Counted from the first letter of the stretch, positions 29,400-41,941 are shown. The stretch is 64,000 nt of DNA from Dama dama (GCF_033118175.1 NC_083692.1:88578501-88642500), one strand, 5' to 3'. Notes: generated from the letters alone by a model not told the origin. Made by a program: numbers and translations.

Positions 29400-29984
29400 A
29401 TCTCAGTTTTTAAAAAATGGACAGAAACAGGAAACACAAGGTCAAAATAAAAGGAAAGATAGTTGTAGAAAGCGGATGTCAGGGATGGGGAATGCTACTA
29501 TGAATTCCTCAGTCTTCCCAGGAACTCTGTCGTCCTGGGGCTGTTTGCCTTTTCCTGACAGCCTCCCAGAATTCCTGTGGGCTAAGCAGCTAGAAAGTTG
29601 GCTTGTTCATCCTCATCCACGCCCAACCCGGAAATTCCACCATGGCAGAGAAATTTCTTTGAATGAATACCAATTACCAGCCCCCTTTCATCCTCACACT
29701 CCTACCCTATGCCTATTGTGTGTTTACTACTGCATCTCAGAAGAGTGAATTTGCTTTGGCATTGTGGGACTCCATTAAGTCTATGTAATCTCCCATGTGA
29801 ATAAGAGCCATGCTCACTCAAAAGAAAAGAAAAACCTAGCTGACCACCAGAGTCTCATTTTTGTTTCTCCATCATTTACTTGGAAAAAAGCTAGGAACTT
29901 TAGTAATCTAAAAATAAAAAACTGCAATACTAAATTGGTCAGGGTTACCAAAAAAGAAGATTAAAGTGACCCTTTTACAACAGA
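29400..29984. other. unannotated intergenic sequence
   Basis: A 128-codon open frame (29362-29748 +) lies mostly here but shows no recognisable domain and overlaps the L1 end, so I do not call a gene. Confidence 0.4.
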
Positions 29985-30520
29985 GGAATAATTACTATAT
30001 GACCTAGTCAATCCACACCTAGGTATTTATCTAAAAGTTGTGAAAGCATATATATATATTAAAAGTTGTATATAAATGTTTGTAGCAGACTAATTCGTAA
30101 TAGCAAAAACTGGAAAGAGCCCAAATGTCCATTAACAAGTGAACAGACAGGTAAATTTTGGTATAGTATATCCACACAGTGGAATACTATTTGGCAATAA
30201 AAAAGGAACAAACTGCTGATACATACAACAAGCTGGATGAATCTCAAAATTATCATGCTGAGTGAAAGAAGCCAGAGAAAAGAAGAGTACATAATGTATG
30301 ATTCCATTTACACAAAATTCTATAAAATGCAAACTAATCAAAGAGTAAAGAAGGGAGAGAGGGATTAAAAGATAAGAGGACATTTGAGGGGATAACAAAT
30401 ACGGCTATTATCTTCATAGTGGTGATGATTTCACAGGGGTATACAAACATCATAATCATCAGATTTCATACTTCATACATGGAGTTTATTGTTTTGTAAA
30501 AGGAAACAGCAGGAAAACAC
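29985..30520 (+). mobile_element. old L1 LINE 3' fragment
   Basis: CCTAGGTATTTATCTAAAAG, CAAATGTCCATTAACAAGTG, TGGAATACTATTTGGCAAT, ATGCTGAGTGAAAGAAGCCA and GGTGATGATTTCACAGGGGT are standard steps of the L1 ORF2-to-3' UTR region. Strongly diverged. Confidence 0.85.
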
Positions 30521-30589
30521 AAAAGATGACAAAAGTTTCTCCCTCATCTCTAATATTCTTTTTTTTTAACTTTGAATAATCTATTTTTT

Positions 30590-30715
30590 AGTACAAATTC
30601 TTTTTTTCTCCCAAACTTTAAACTTTTTATTTTGTATAGGGGTATAGCCAATTAACAATGTTGTGGTAAATTCAGGTTAACAGCAAAGGGACTCAGCCAT
30701 ACACATGTAAGTATT
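30590..30715 (-). mobile_element. L1 3' end, reverse orientation
   Basis: TATTTTGTATAGGGGTATAG, then CCAATTAACAATGTTGTGGT, then GGACTCAGCCATACACATG: an L1 3' UTR end of an artiodactyl type. Confidence 0.7.
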
Positions 30716-30749
30716 CAATATTCTTGAAAGCAAAGTTAGAATACCCAGA

Positions 30750-30750
<1 letters not shown>

Positions 30751-30781
<31 letters not shown>
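30751..30781. repeat. (CA)n microsatellite
   Basis: Pure CA dinucleotide run of about 15 units. Confidence 0.95.
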
Positions 30782-30786
<5 letters not shown>

Positions 30787-31689
30787 CCTCGCTGCTCTCA
30801 CACTCACTAATCACTAGTCAACAGCATATTTCCTTTACAGTATCTCTGAGATGTAGCCGTTCCCATTCTTAGCCACTGGCCCACTCTAGGCTCTCCACCC
30901 CCATTGTTAAGTTACAACCTAGTCTTACCCTCCATCCAACATGCAGGTGGCTGCCAGAATAATCTTGACAAAGGACATCACCAACTCCTGTCATTAAGAG
31001 TCATCATAGAAAAGCTATAGATCCATGCCTGAAAACAAAAGAGTATTAAAAAAAAAAGTTAGTAGTGGTTATCTATGGAGAGAAGGTGATTTTTATTTTC
31101 TCTCTTTTTCTATATTTTACAGTAGATTTTTTTTAAGTGAAAATATCCTTATTGGTTTTGCTTGTTACAAAAAGAGTGAGTACTCACTATAAAATATTCA
31201 AATAATATGAACAATATGAAAGTATAGTAAAATTAGACAATGAAATTTGTTTCCTCCTTGTGATCAACATTGTGGTTTCATCACCAACATCCACTCTACG
31301 CCTTCCATCCAGGAAGCAGCCAGGCAGTTTGGGTGGGATTATCTCCACTCACAGCTTCGGAAATAGCTTCTGGAATGGTCTAAACCGGCAATTCTCAACA
31401 CTAACATCCAAACCCTTTTATTATAACAAGCATTTCATAACACTGCCTTACCATCCTGACTTGTAAAATCAATAGGTCATGTATTGTGATATACCTTCTA
31501 TTATGACATAATGCTATAATATAAAGGCGAAATAAGAGGAAAATAATACCTTATGAAATGTTATGTATTTCAATATGGAAATGCTTGGGCACAACTGTAA
31601 TAAAAGATATAATGAAGTAGTTGGATGTTTGTACCTAATGGCGGAATCAGCGTTTGTTGGACAGTTTTTGAGAACTGTGTGTCAGGCAC
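30782..31689. other. unannotated intergenic sequence
   Basis: No gene or assignable repeat seen. Confidence 0.4.
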
Positions 31690-32370
31690 TGGCTTAAATT
31701 TATGGGGCAAACAGACAGAAATCCCTTTTCATGGAGCTTACATTCTAACAGGGTAGTGGGATACAAACAACAAACAATTGGCATAATACAACAGAAGACG
31801 TAAGTAAATTATATATTACATTGTAAGGTGATAAGTATTACTGGGGTAAAAAGTAGAACAGGGTAAGGAAAAACCAGCATTCAGAACAGTAGGGAAGTAG
31901 GTAATAAGTTGCAATTTAAACTAGTGGTCAAGACTACTACCCAGACCGTAACATTCAGTTTGAAGGAGGAAAGGGAATGAATCATGAATGATACTTCTAG
32001 GGGGAAGTATCCAAGCAGAGGGAATAGCCATGCAAATGATCGAAGGCGGAAGCCTGCATGGTGAGCATCTGGGCTGTAAGTAGCCAGTGAGGTGGCCTCT
32101 TACAAGTGAGGAGTAGGAGAAAAAGCAGAAGTAGGAGATAGGTCAGAGAGGAAACAGAACCACATCTCCCAGGGCCTCAAAGAACATTGTAAAGCTTGCA
32201 TTCTGAGTAAAATGATGCAATGTTAGAAGGTTGAGAAGCGAGGAATGACATGCTTTGACCCACATTTTATTAATAAAAGGAAAAATCTGGCCACTCTGTT
32301 GAGTAGATTGGAAGACCAGCTGGACAGGTTGTCATAAGAATCCAGGTGAGAAGTGAAAGCAACAGCTACA
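31690..32370 (+). repeat. ancient mammalian interspersed repeat, family not assigned
   Basis: Reads like a widely dispersed old mammalian repeat: CATGGAGCTTACATTCTAAC, then GTGATAAGTATTACTGGGG, then CCAAGCAGAGGGAATAGCCA, then AATCTGGCCACTCTGTTGAG, then AAGACCAGCTGGACAGG. I recognise the pattern but cannot name the family with certainty. Confidence 0.5.
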
Positions 32371-32794
32371 AAGGCAGACTAAGATTTGGTAGAGTATTTC
32401 ATCTGAGATGTCATTGATTGTAGGATACATCCTGGCTTCAGAGATAAAATATGCAATGTGAATTGCATTATGCAGTGTGAACTGCAATATTCAGAAATGG
32501 TGTCAGCTGTTCAAAAACATGATTTTCTGAAGTAATGAACAACTCTTGGTTAAGTTCCAAATGAAACAAAATACTATTTTCTCTCAATTTACCCATAATT
32601 CTCCCATCTTAAAATTCAATTCATATTAAGACCATAAACAAGTAGTTCATGTTCATATATAAAATGGAGTTAGGGTCTAGGTTCAGATTATTATAAACAT
32701 GTTTCAAAAATCTACATTAATGTCAAACAGGACATTAAAAACCATGCAAGATAAGGGGAAAATCTGTAATGTTGGATTGTTCCATACATTATGA

Positions 32795-33135
32795 GACTTT
32801 TGAGAGTCCCTTGGACTGCAAGGAGATCAAACCAGTCAGTTCTAAAGGAAATTGCTCCTGAATATTCATTTGAAAGACTTTGCTGAAGCTGAAGCTCTAA
32901 TCCTTTGGCCACCGAATTCGAAGTGCCGACTCATTAGAGAAGACCCTGATGCTGGGAATGATTGAAGGCAGGAGGAGAAGGGGACGACAGAGGATGAGAT
33001 GGTTGGATGGCATCATCGACTCAATGGACATGAATTTGAGCAAGCTCTGGGAGTTGGTGATGGACAGAGGAGCTGGCGGACTACAGCCCATGGGGTGGCA
33101 AAGAATCAGACACAACTTAGTGACTGAAAAACAAT
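32795..33135 (+). mobile_element. BovB LINE 3' end
   Basis: From CTTTTGAGAGTCCCTTGGAC to TTAGTGACTGAAAAACAAT. A perfect 11-bp duplication ATACATTATGA at both ends (32784-32794 and 33136-33146) fixes the element limits and shows a 5'-truncated insertion. Confidence 0.94.
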
Positions 33136-33436
33136 ATACATTATGAAAAATCTATTATCTTTGGCCCATATTCTAAATAATCACTGTGACAACTAAAATT
33201 GCTCCCAAAATTTACAAAGAGGTTCCTAGGATGATTCAGGAGCAGACACATGACCCTACATACCATCATGGTCCAATCAGAGCAAAGCCTAGGGCGGCTG
33301 TTTGACAAAGAGAAAAAGAAAACCAGTACTTCTGGCAGGGCCTGAATGAAGAAGCCCCACGCCCGAATGCGCCAGCAACCCTTCCACCACCAGGGGGAGC
33401 CCTCCTTGGGATGAGGCTTTTACTTTTTTTGATGTA

Positions 33437-33659
33437 GTATTGTATTTTTTTTTAATTATGGTAAAATATACATAAATGTAACATCTTAACCATTTTAAGG
33501 TCCACATTCACATTATTGTGCAACGGATTTCTAGAACTCTTTCCATCTTGCAAAAAGAAACTATACTATTTTCAAACAACTCCCATTTCCCCTCCTACCC
33601 ACAATCCCTGCCAACCTCCATTCCACTTTCTGCCTGTGAGTTTAGCCTTTCTAGGTACC
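33437..33659 (-). mobile_element. L1-type 3' region, left part
   Basis: Contains AATTATGGTAAAATATACAT, then CATCTTAACCATTTTAAGG, then ATTATTGTGCAACGGATTTC, of the kind found in old L1 3' regions. It is cut by the SINE at 33660 and resumes at 33857 (CACATATACATGGAATCATA). Confidence 0.7.
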
Positions 33660-33849
33660 TCAGTGGTAAAGAGTCCGCTTGTCAGTGCAGGAGACATGGG
33701 TTCGATCCTTGGGTTGGGAAAATCCCCTGGAAGAGGAAATGACAACCCACCCCAGTATTCTTGCAGGGAGAATCCCATGGACAGAGGAGTCTTGCTGGCT
33801 GCAGTCCATACAGTCACAGAGAATCAGGTGTGACTGAACACACTCACAC
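33660..33849 (+). mobile_element. Bov-tA SINE inside an L1-type repeat
   Basis: Head TCAGTGGTAAAGAGTCCGC, box B GGGTTCGATCCTTGG, tail GTGACTGAACACACTCAC. It is flanked by a 7-bp repeat AGGTACC (33653-33659 and 33850-33856). Confidence 0.9.
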
Positions 33850-34364
33850 AGGTACCACATATACATGGAATCATATGGTATTTGTCCTTTTCTATCTGAT
33901 TTATTTCACTTAACATGATGTCCTCTTACCCTTCCCTTTGAAGGCAAGAGCAAGACAGAGAAAAAGCTGGCAGCTGAATTACATTGTTGAACTCCTGCAT
34001 CAACCCTTTACCAAAAGCCCACTTCACCTCTGAACATTTTGGTTACTTGGTCAATATATTCCATTTATTATTTAAGCACATTTGTGCTTATATTTTCTAT
34101 TATTTATATGTGAAAAGATGATAACTGATACCCTCCCTTTTTTTCCTCAAATAGAATTATCAGTTTGGTATATATTCTTTCAGACTATCTAGTATACAAA
34201 TAGAGATGTGCATTTTATTTTTATATATGTGAAATCATATAATACTGTTAAGAAACCTAATTTTTTCTCTGACTTCTTTCAATGTTAATAAATATAGATT
34301 TAGCTGTATTTTAAATATTAAATTAAAAATTAATTTAAATTAATTTAAAAGTTAAATTAATTTT

Positions 34365-34571
34365 TTTCCATTTACTTTTATTAGTTGGAGGCTAATTACT
34401 TTACAATATTGTAGTGGTTTTTGTCATACATTGACATGAATCAGCCATGGATTTATGTGTATTCCCCATCCTGATCCCCCCTCCCACCTCCCTCTCTACC
34501 CGGTCCCTCTGGGTCTTCCCAGTGCACCAGGCCCGAGCACTTGTCTCATGCATCCAACCTGGGCTGGTGAT
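34365..34571 (-). mobile_element. ruminant L1 3' end, 5'-truncated
   Basis: Reverse L1 3' UTR: ATTAGTTGGAGGCTAATTAC, CATTGACATGAATCAGCCAT, CCTCCCACCTCCCTCTCTAC, ATGCATCCAACCTGGGCTGG. It is flanked by a 17-bp duplication AAAAGTTAAATTAATTT (34347-34363 and 34572-34588), a clear L1-machinery insertion only about 0.2 kb long. Confidence 0.93.
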
Positions 34572-34888
34572 AAAAGTTAAATTAATTTTAAAAAATTCTT
34601 TTTGAGGTCTATTGTGTGTCTATAGTCTACTTAACCAGTTGGTAAACATTTAGGATCTTCTTAGTGTTTTGATACTTATAAACATGCTGTAGTGAACCTC
34701 CTTCTTCACATTTACTTCCTTTGAATACATATCTAGAAGAAACGCCTTCCCCATGGTCATACAAATTTCTAACAATAATTTAAGCATTCCCGATTCTCTA
34801 TATTCTTTAAAATATGGAGTACTGTCCATCATTTTCATCTTTCCTAATGTAATATATAAAAATAATATCTAACTTTCATTAGATTGGG

Positions 34889-35268
34889 AAAAACTGGAAA
34901 CAGTGGCAGATTTTATTTTCTTGGGCTCCAAAATCACTATAGACGGTGACTGCAGCCACAAAATTAAAAGACGCTTGCTCCTTGAGAGAAAAGATATGAC
35001 AAACCTAGGCAGCATATTAAAAAGCAGAGACATCACTTTGTCAACAAAGGCCCATAAAGTCAAAGCTATGGCTTTTCCAATAGTCTTGTAAGGATGTGAG
35101 AGTTGAACCATAAAGAAGACTGAGCACCAAAGAATTGATGCTTTTGAACTGTGGTGTTGGAGCAGACTCTTGAGAGTCCCTTGGACTGCAAGGAGATCAA
35201 ACCAGTCAATCCTAAAGGAAATCAACCCTGAATATTCACTGGAAGGATTGATGGTGAAACTGAAGCTG
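34889..35268 (+). mobile_element. BovB LINE ORF2 fragment
   Basis: Internal piece of BovB ORF2: the frame from 34903 reads ADFIFLGSKI and GDCSHKIKRRLLLERK, and then the MYGCESWT region appears in decayed form. It lacks the 3' tail, so it was cut by a later deletion or rearrangement. Confidence 0.88.
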
Positions 35269-35370
35269 ATTACTTATTTAAAATAATCAACCATAATTAA
35301 CTACTCTAACACAACTCTTCATTTTTCTGTGTTCTCTACCAGTCTTTGCTTTGTGCATACATATTTTAGA

Positions 35371-35589
35371 GGTTTCCCAGGTGGAGCTAGTAGTAAAGAA
35401 CCTACCTGTCAGTGCAGGAGACATAAGAGATACGGGTTCAACCCCTGGGTCAGGAAGACCCCCTGGAGTAAGAAATGGCTACCCACTCCAGTTTTCTTGC
35501 CTTGAGAATCCTATGGACAGAGGAACCTAGTGGGCTACAGTCCATGGGGGTCACAAAGAGACAGACACAACTGAAGCAACTTAGCACAC
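35371..35589 (+). mobile_element. Bov-tA SINE
   Basis: GGTTTCCCAGGTGGAGCTAG head, GGGTTCAACCCCTGGGTCAG box-B region, tail GCAACTTAGCACACATACAT. A likely duplication ATACATATTTTAGA / ATACATGTTTTAAC flanks it. Confidence 0.9.
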
Positions 35590-35599
35590 ATACATACAT

Positions 35600-36258
35600 G
35601 TTTTAACTATTAGTTGTAATCATTCAATTAAAAAAAATATTTAGTGTAACTAATTTTAAACATATACAAAGGAGGCAGAATAAAATAGTGAAGCCAGGTA
35701 CCCTGACCCAGCCCCCCAAAACATTAAACTGAAATCAGTCGTGTTCCATCTACTTTACCTGCTACTTGCCCCTGCCCACATTTTCTGAAACAAATCCCAG
35801 ACATCATATCCTTCCATCGGTAAATATTTCAGTAGTAACCATTCAATTTTTCATTCAACTTTTTTCACTTGTAGTCTAAGGAAGACAAAGACATCAATAA
35901 TTCAACTCAAAAAAACATCTAAGTATTCTGATGTTGGCAGTGAGGATTGATTTGAGGTACAAGGGAGGAATGTCTAAAAGTTACTATATCTGAAGAGCTT
36001 TATTAATGAATCTTTTCATTTTTCCCCCCATCCTTCTTTTTGTGGTAAGGTACAAGAGAATCCAATTAAAATCCCACATGTTGTCACCTACGCACCAAAT
36101 TGAATATAACACAGGCCAAATCACAGTATCTCTACACGTGAAAAATACCCATCAAAACAGATTTTATTTAATACAACTAAATCTCAAAGCAGTTATTAGT
36201 CATCTTCTTCAATCAGCAATTTTTAAGGATTTCACTATAAACCACCTTGGACATTGTG
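35600..36258. other. unannotated intergenic sequence
   Basis: No gene. The part near 35690-35870 (CCAGACATCATATCCTTCC, AGTAACCATTCAATTTTTC) could be an old L1 or LTR remnant but I cannot assign it. Confidence 0.35.
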
Positions 36259-36381
36259 GGTTTTTTTTTTTTTTCTGGCCTCATCACAAAGCATATGGGA
36301 TCTTAATTTTTAACCAGGGATCGAATGTGTACCCCCTGCCTTGGAAGGCAGAGTCTTAACCACCGGACTGCTGGAGAAGTC
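36259..36381 (-). mobile_element. CHR-type tRNA-derived SINE
   Basis: Reverse orientation, poly(T) then CTGGCCTCATCACAAAGC, to GACTGCTGGAGAAGTCAC. Confidence 0.82.
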
Positions 36382-36766
36382 ACATATTTTATTTTTTTAA
36401 GATTTCAGTCTGATTATACATTGGTTCAACATTTCTTGGAAGACAGGTTACCATCTTCCTCCCTTGTTCCATTAATTTATGCTGCAGTATCATGAATAGT
36501 GTCACCCCTAAGCCCTTTAGAGAACAGCAGTATTGAAGAGGTGATATTAGAACCCGTCCCCAAAAGAGATTTGGCAAACAAGAAATCGTCATTATTCCCA
36601 CACTTAACACATACAGCACTTGGTATTCTAGTAGAATAACTCACAGTGTAAACTGGGGTAGGGGGGTGCTAGAGACTTGTCTTTATTAGTTGTATAAACT
36701 TTTTAGACTACTAGTTACGGTTCTGAGTCAATACACCGTCCCTTACCCTGGCTCTACCCTACAGGA

Positions 36767-36824
36767 TAGATTTTACTACAGATGAGAAAACCAAGACTCA
36801 GAGAGAGTTAAGATCAAACACTGG
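36767..36824 (-). mobile_element. MIR core fragment
   Basis: TTTTACTACAGATGAGAAAACC followed by AAGACTCAGAGAGAGTTAAG matches the conserved MIR core in reverse. Cut short by the SINE next to it. Confidence 0.5.
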
Positions 36825-36932
36825 TGGGACTTCCCTGGGGGTCCAGTGGTTAAGAATCTGCGCTTCTACTTCAGGGGACATGCATTGGATCCTGGGTCAG
36901 GAACTAAGGTCTCGCATGCCAACGAGGAAAAT
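36825..36932 (+). mobile_element. CHR-type SINE inserted in MIR
   Basis: GGGACTTCCCTGGGGGTCCA head, flanked by a perfect 14-bp duplication AGATCAAACACTGG (36811-36824 and 36933-36946). Confidence 0.92.
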
Positions 36933-36946
36933 AGATCAAACACTGG

Positions 36947-37544
36947 CATGTGGTGGAGTCATGATCTCAAGCCCAGCATGTCAGTTGGGATGATTTGGTT
37001 GCAAGCCAAAGAAATTTTCTAAATTCAGCCCAAAAGGGGGAGCATTAATTAGAGGCATATTGAAAGAATGAATGTAGCTGAAGGAGACAGGCTGGAACCA
37101 GGGCAACAAGGATGACTCCATCCTCTAGTCTGGAAAGTGTGAACATCAACCTGTTTTTCATCTTCAGTTAAGTACTTTGTACAAGATTGGAAGTTCAGGA
37201 AAAGAGACCTTGACTGGTTTTTTAACTTCAGAAGGAGGACAGTGCATGTAATATATTATTCCACAAAGAAGCTCATGCTTTAGAAGAATTAATTCTTCTA
37301 AAGGAATTTAGAGTGCAGCTTTGAAGGGTGAAATAGATGCTGGGTTGCAAGAGCAAAAGTTCTGTGGTAACATCTTGAGTGCACTGTAAAGATCTCCCTT
37401 CAGGGAAGGACTTGTCCCAGCTATCAGAGAGTTGCTTGCAGACAGCCTTGCAGGAATTGCCTTTACTGCAGACAGCTACCTCATCCATGGTTACACCCTT
37501 CCAGGGGCAGCCCACATTACTGAAGTTAGGTAGAAAGGCCTTAC
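36947..37544. other. unannotated intergenic sequence
   Basis: No gene or confident repeat recognised. Confidence 0.4.
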
Positions 37545-37999
37545 TATAGTCAAAGCTATGGTTTTTCCAGTAGTCATGTACAGATGTGAGAGTTGGACCG
37601 CAAAGAAGGCTGAACGCCGAAGAATTGCTGCTTTCAAACTGTGGTGCTGGAAAAGGCTCTTGAGAGCCCCTTAGACTGCAAGGAGATCCAACCAGTCAAT
37701 ACTGAAGGAAATCAACCCTGAATACTCACTGGAAGGTCTGATGCTGAAGCTGAACCTCCAATACTTTGGCCACCTGATGTGAAGAGCCCACTCATTGGAA
37801 AAGACCCTGATGCTGGGAAAGATGGAAGGCAGGAGGAGAAGGGGATGACAGAGGATGAGATGGTTGGATGGCATCACCAACTCTATGGACATGAGTTTGT
37901 GCAAGCTCTGGGAGTTGATGATGGACAGTGAAGCCTGGTGTGCTGCAGTCCATGGGGTGGCAAAGAGTTGGACACGCCTTAGTGACTGAACAACAACAG
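37545..37999 (+). mobile_element. BovB LINE 3' end
   Basis: From AGTCAAAGCTATGGTTTTTC through the ORF2 C-terminal region to AGTGACTGAACAACAAC. Same truncation zone as the copy at 343. Confidence 0.92.
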
Positions 38000-38160
38000 C
38001 ATTTCAGCTTAGCGCTGGGACAACTCTGTAAGGCCAGTCTTGCTCCAGAGCCCCGGAAGGCTGACTGAGTCTGTTGTACAGCCTGCAGCGCAGCATAGCT
38101 TTTCCCTGCGCCCTCTCCTGCATCCCTCTTCTCCCTTCCATAGGTACTGATTCTGAGAGA

Positions 38161-38177
38161 TTATTATTATTATTATT
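38161..38177. repeat. (TTA)n short tandem repeat
   Basis: About five TTA units immediately before the SINE below; probably derived from its A-rich tail in reverse. Confidence 0.8.
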
Positions 38178-38301
38178 TTTGGCTGCCCTGCCTGTGTCTT
38201 AGTTATGGCATGCAGGATCTAATTCCCTAATCAAAGATAGAACCCAGGCCCCCTGCATTGGGAGCATGCAATCTTAATCACTGGACTGACAGGGAGGTCC
38301 C
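38178..38301 (-). mobile_element. CHR-type tRNA-derived SINE
   Basis: Reverse orientation: TTTTGGCTGCCCTGCCTGTG to GGACTGACAGGGAGGTCCCC. Confidence 0.85.
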
Positions 38302-38479
38302 CTAAGAGAATTTTTTACAATAAATATCCTGTATGCTAAATTCAGTCTCGGAGTTCGCTGTTGAAGAGCCCAATCTGTAAACATCTGCATTCACTGATTC
38401 TGACTCCCAAGTTCTACATTCTTACCCCACCAAATGTAATCATGGAGTCAAATGGAATTAAGACTTTTTTGGTTATTGT

Positions 38480-38520
38480 AATATATATATATACATATAT
38501 ATATACACATGTACATATAA
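38480..38520. repeat. (AT)n/TATACA-rich low-complexity repeat
   Basis: Alternating AT with interspersed AC steps, followed by L1-like CCATAAAATTTACCATTTTAA. Confidence 0.85.
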
Positions 38521-38599
38521 ACCATAAAATTTACCATTTTAACTGTATTTTTCGGTGGCATTAAATATATTTCCACTGTTGTGCAACCTCATTATAGCT

Positions 38600-39365
38600 T
38601 TTTAATGAATGTTTAGAATCATAAACCCACAGAATATTAGAACTAGAGAGATCTTTATACACTAAAGGATGCAAATTTATTTATCAGAACCTAGCAAACA
38701 TAAATAGAAAGAAACAGAAAGATTGATGGGTAATGAGAGAGAAATGAAACAGGCCTGCCCCTTTTTTCACATGCAAGCAAGAAGTGTAAATTCACTGCTC
38801 CCACACAGACTTTTCCAAGGAAGGCATCTCTCCACGATGAGGGTGATTGTGGATTTAAGATTTATATTCTGCTATAACATAGCACCAAACACAAACCAAC
38901 CACTTCATCTGGTTTCAATTAAAAAAAAAAAATTACACAGAGGTCTGCCCTCACACTGGACAGAAACAATTATCTGGCTGAGACTTAATAAAAGTTGGTG
39001 TGTCAGGGCAGCTTAAGGTCTTCCTAAGGAATTTTCAAGGGTAAATTTGACTATATTTAATTTTCATCTTATATGCTGACCTTATAACCTCACTTACGTG
39101 AAATACAACCCCCTTTAAGTTAACCTGCTTTGCAGTAGTATGGCACTAACTTATATGAAAATCATGATATTGCAAAAAGAAAAGAAAAAAATGTTTAAGG
39201 TGAATGGAAGCACAAGGTGAAAATAAACTGAAATAAGTTCTTATTAGATTACTTGTGTGTTTCCCTATTTGTAAGACGCTAGAGCAGCTAGCAGCGCTGT
39301 CCAATAGAAATACAATGCTAGCCACCTAAATAATTAAATTTTCTACTTAGCCACTTTTTAAATTT
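38600..39365. other. unannotated intergenic sequence
   Basis: AT-rich; a weak open frame at 38723-39016 has no recognisable domain. Confidence 0.4.
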
Positions 39366-39447
39366 TTATTTTTTTTTTTTGGCCACATCGCACAGCTTAT
39401 TTCCCCCACTAGGGATCAAACCCACACTGGATCACCAGGGAATTCCC
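39366..39447 (-). mobile_element. CHR-type SINE fragment
   Basis: Reverse: poly(T), GGCCACATCGCACAGC, then GATCACCAGGGAATTCCC. The box-B to box-A part is deleted. Confidence 0.75.
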
Positions 39448-39792
39448 AGCCATATTCTTTAAAAAGAAACAGATAAAATGAGTTAACACCATTCACTTAT
39501 CCCAATACATACCCAAAATACTGTCACTTCAACATGTAATCAATATAAAAATTGTTAATGACATATTTTACTTTTTCATACTGTGTATTTTGCAATTACA
39601 ATGCATCTTAACTTGAACCAACCACATTTCAAGGGTTCAGGGGTCACATGTGGCTAGTAATTTCCTTATTGAACAATGCAGCCGTCAAACGTTCTCTGAT
39701 AACAGAGAAATCTACCATTCCTCTGCAAAGTTTGGTGTAATTGGGTAACATTTGAGGGAAAGATGTGGAAATATATGTGGCTCTGTATGTCT

Positions 39793-40244
39793 AGTCAAGG
39801 CTATGGTTTTTCCAGTGGTCATGTATGGATGTGAGAGTCGGACTATAAAGAAAGCTGAGCACAGAAGAATTGATGCTTTTGAACTGTGGTGTTAGAGAAG
39901 ACTCTTGAGAGTCCCTTGGACTCCAAGGAGATCCAGCCAGTCCACCCTAAAGGAGATAAGTCCTGGGTGTTCATTGGTGGGACTGATGTTGAAGCTGAAA
40001 CTCCAATACTTTGGCCACCTGATGCGAAGAGCTGACTCATTTGAAAAGACCCTGATGCTGGGAAGGATTGAGGGCAGGACGAGAAGGGGACGCCAGAGGA
40101 TGAGATGGTTGCATGGCATCACCGACTCAATGGACATGGGTTTGGGTGGACTCCAGGAGTTGGTGATGGACAGGGAGGCCTGGCGTGCTGTGGTTCATGG
40201 GGTCTCAAAGAGTTGGACACGACTGAGAGACTGAACTGAACTGT
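39793..40244 (+). mobile_element. BovB LINE 3' end
   Basis: AGTCAAGGCTATGGTTTTTC to GAGAGACTGAACTGAACTG. Coding-like remnant (RVPWTPRRSSQS) plus tail. Another copy truncated at nearly the same point as those at 343 and 37545. Confidence 0.92.
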
Positions 40245-41035
40245 ATCAAAGCTTTATCTGCCAGAACTGAGGAAGACTTCCATGCATCCTAGATTTAAAA
40301 GTGGGCAACAGTCTGACTTTTGGCAGAATGAAAACCCAAACCCAACTCTTTAATGCACCCTTAGCAGAGAGAAGCAACATCTCCCCAGGCAGAACGTGAA
40401 TCAATAGTTTCCAATTCCCCAACAAGCAGTGAATCATTAAAGTTTCACAAGGATAATTCCCAGTACATTCCAATCAAGTCTGTGAATTATAGACAAGAAG
40501 TCTATTCTTCAAGCCTCACTGCCTTCTATCCCAAAGGAGAAAACAGCAACAGCTAATAGAGAAGGCATGAGAAAATTACCCAAGTATTGAACTACTGATT
40601 TGACTTAAAACAACAAGCTCAACTCTTTACAACAACATAGACAAATAAAAGCAAGAGCTCAATTTTTACTGCCTTGAAACAAAACTGAAATATGGGACTG
40701 AAAACAGCTTTAAGATAAATGATACAGATTTTATCACCTTTTACTCCCTTCTGTTAATTCTCTGCCTACATAATACCAAATTAAAGAGAGGACTAATTTA
40801 TTCATATACCCTTAGGCAGGCAACAGCACACACCACACACACACAGAGTGTGACATTTGATGCAGAAATCTTGAACTAAAAATTCAACATAAAATTTCTC
40901 CCATAATTAGTGAAACCTGCAGGGTCTTGGCAACAGCAAACTGTGAAGCTGACCCGTTAGAAACACCTGCAAATCCACAGCACACAGAACTCCATGGGAA
41001 ACCCTGCTGCAGAAACACTTAAAGTCAAAATATTA
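40245..41035. other. unannotated intergenic sequence
   Basis: No gene. A short CA-rich stretch lies at about 40825-40850. Confidence 0.4.
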
Positions 41036-41180
41036 CAAATAGATGGGAGGGAGGTTCAGAAGGGAGGGAACGTGTATATAACTATGGCTGATTCATGTTG
41101 ATGTATGGCAGAAACCAATGCAACAGTGTAAAGCAATTATTCTCCAATTAAAAATAAATAAATTTTTAAAAATAAAATAA
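41036..41180 (+). mobile_element. ruminant L1 3' end
   Basis: GGCTGATTCATGTTGATGTA, then GGCAGAAACCAATGCAACAG, then CAATTATTCTCCAATTAAAA and an A-rich tail. Short 5'-truncated copy. Confidence 0.82.
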
Positions 41181-41465
41181 AATACATGATAACCTCAAAA
41201 AAATATATAAATTACTAAGAGGAAGATTAAAAGGGGGAGAGGCAGAAACAACAAACAAGAGAAAGTATACCCCTAAAACTCAAGATAATCAAGCAATCTA
41301 GAGAGATTTTTAAATACATTGCTCTCAAATTTTTTAAAGAATAGATATTTTATGGAAAAACAGGACACCATACAAAAAATAGCAATATAATAAGAGAACC
41401 AATTAGAAATTTCATAGATTAAAAAACAATCACTGTAAAACACTTAATGGACAGATTACACAGAA

Positions 41466-41941
41466 CAGTTCAGTTCAGTCTCTCAGTCGTGTCCGACTCT
41501 TTGCGACCCCATGGACTGCAGCACTCCAGGCTTCCCTGTCCATCACCAACTCCTGGAGCTTGCTCAAACTCATGTCCATAGAGTTGGTGAAGCCATCCAA
41601 CCATCTCATCCTCTGTCATCCCCTTCTCCTCCTGCCTTCTATCTTTCAGCATCAGGGTCTTTTCCAAGGAGTCAGTTCTTCGCATCAGGTGGCCAAAGTA
41701 TTGGAGCTTCAGCTTCAGCATCAGTCCTTCCAATGAATATTCAAGACTGATTTCCTTTACGATTAACTGGTTTGATCTCCTTGCAGTCCAAGGGACTATC
41801 AAGAGTCTTCTCCAACACCACAGTTCAAAAGCATCAATTCTTTGGTGCTTAGCTTTCTTCATAGTCCAATTCTCACATCTGTACATGACTCCTGGAAAAA
41901 CCACAGCTTTGACAAGATGGACCTTTGTCAGCAAAGTAATG
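41466..41941 (-). mobile_element. BovB LINE 3' end
   Basis: Reverse orientation, tail CAGTTCAGTTCAGTCTCTCAG at the left. The minus-strand frame carries the ORF2 C-terminal region (MKKAKHQRIDAFELW). It is flanked by a 9-bp duplication TACACAGAA (41457-41465 and 41942-41950). Confidence 0.94.

Noticed and set aside
29362..29748. 128-codon plus-strand frame
   Set aside because: Begins in an L1 3' end and shows no protein family resemblance; probably chance.
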